Positions 5,117 to 5,248 of a stretch of 5,248 bases of DNA are shown here, piece after piece. The stretch is taken from assembly GCA_021793535.1 (NCBI GenBank), contig JAJYSO010000154.1, positions 1-5,248 of the forward strand. Direction: 5' to 3'. Below the pieces are notes generated by a model that was not told where the DNA came from, did no database searches, and was given only the letters and a program-made list of their open reading frames with translations. The DNA is from Bacteroidota bacterium. GTDB lineage: Bacteria; Bacteroidota; Bacteroidia; Flavobacteriales; Flavobacteriaceae. Numbering within the stretch: the first letter of the stretch is position 1; every line of letters begins with the position of its first letter. The translations under genes were made by a program, and so were the position numbers.

Positions 5117-5248
5117 CTAGATATTTAATATATTATCGTAATATTCAAGAATCATTTCTCTTACTTGCCTTTCATACAAAACAGCGTCCTTATTTTTTCT
5201 ATTTATCAAAAAATATGCACTCGCACTAGAATATGCTTTATGGATAAA
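5117..5248 (-). CDS. C-terminal end of an unrecognised AT-rich gene (5' end outside window)
   Basis: Read on the - strand, the frame is open from the window edge to TAG at 5119-5117 and gives the last 43 residues of a protein, running from FIHKAYSSASAYFLINRKNK to REMILEYYDNILNI. Residue make-up is protein-like: an amphipathic stretch VLYERQVREMILEYYDNIL suggests a terminal helix, and there are no low-complexity runs. I do not recognise the family, and this tail is too short to assign one. Codons are strongly A/T-ending (AAA, TAT, ATA, TTA), unlike the operon to its left, which hints at an accessory or acquired gene. It points the same way as the operon but lies over 580 bp upstream of it, and the operon seems to have its own promoter. 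A chance open frame at the edge of AT-rich DNA cannot be excluded. Confidence 0.5.
   Translation of the reverse strand, partial: FIHKAYSSASAYFLINRKNKDAVLYERQVREMILEYYDNILNI

Overview
The window comes from a member of the Bacteroidota, most likely a Flavobacteriales-type organism. Four things point there. The small outer-membrane barrel closely resembles the flavobacterial 'porin family' type. Three genes encode a TPR protein, a DUF4292 lipoprotein and an EnvC-like protein in a row, a set I recall as typical of this phylum. Both promoter-like sites fit the Bacteroidota TAnnTTTG -7 box. Start codons lack Shine-Dalgarno sequences, and several are preceded by A/T-rich leader. The core genes are in the mid-40s % GC in the lines I counted by hand.

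Left part (1-1132, + strand): the window opens inside a gene whose last 150 residues are the end of an RCK_N (TrkA-N) domain plus a full RCK_C (TrkA-C) domain. This is the regulatory tail of a KefB/KefC-type CPA2 cation:proton antiporter. After 88 bp holding a good Bacteroidota promoter comes a 196-residue outer-membrane beta-barrel protein, best started at 542.

Middle (1154-4536, - strand): a compact three-gene operon, transcribed right to left, runs TPR protein, then DUF4292 lipoprotein (6 bp gap), then EnvC-family murein hydrolase activator (4 bp ATGA overlap). All three carry export signals. The EnvC-like protein has lost every metal ligand of its LytM domain, so it should activate an amidase rather than cut peptidoglycan. 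The DUF4292 protein has a lipobox and looks LolB-like. Together they suggest an envelope-maintenance module linking peptidoglycan remodelling with the outer membrane. The EnvC and barrel genes converge with only 21 bp between them and no visible terminator.

Right part (4537-5248): about 580 bp without a convincing gene. It holds the operon's probable promoter and a hairpin set against the TPR start codon. At roughly 4855 composition drops sharply, to about 28% GC for 4861-5248. At the right edge, the last 43 codons of an unrecognised AT-rich gene run in from outside on the - strand. The drop looks like the border of an accessory or recombined segment. I see no CRISPR array, tRNA, rRNA or insertion sequence. 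Nothing here is plainly a new system; the least understood items are the DUF4292/TPR/EnvC operon and the AT-rich right flank.
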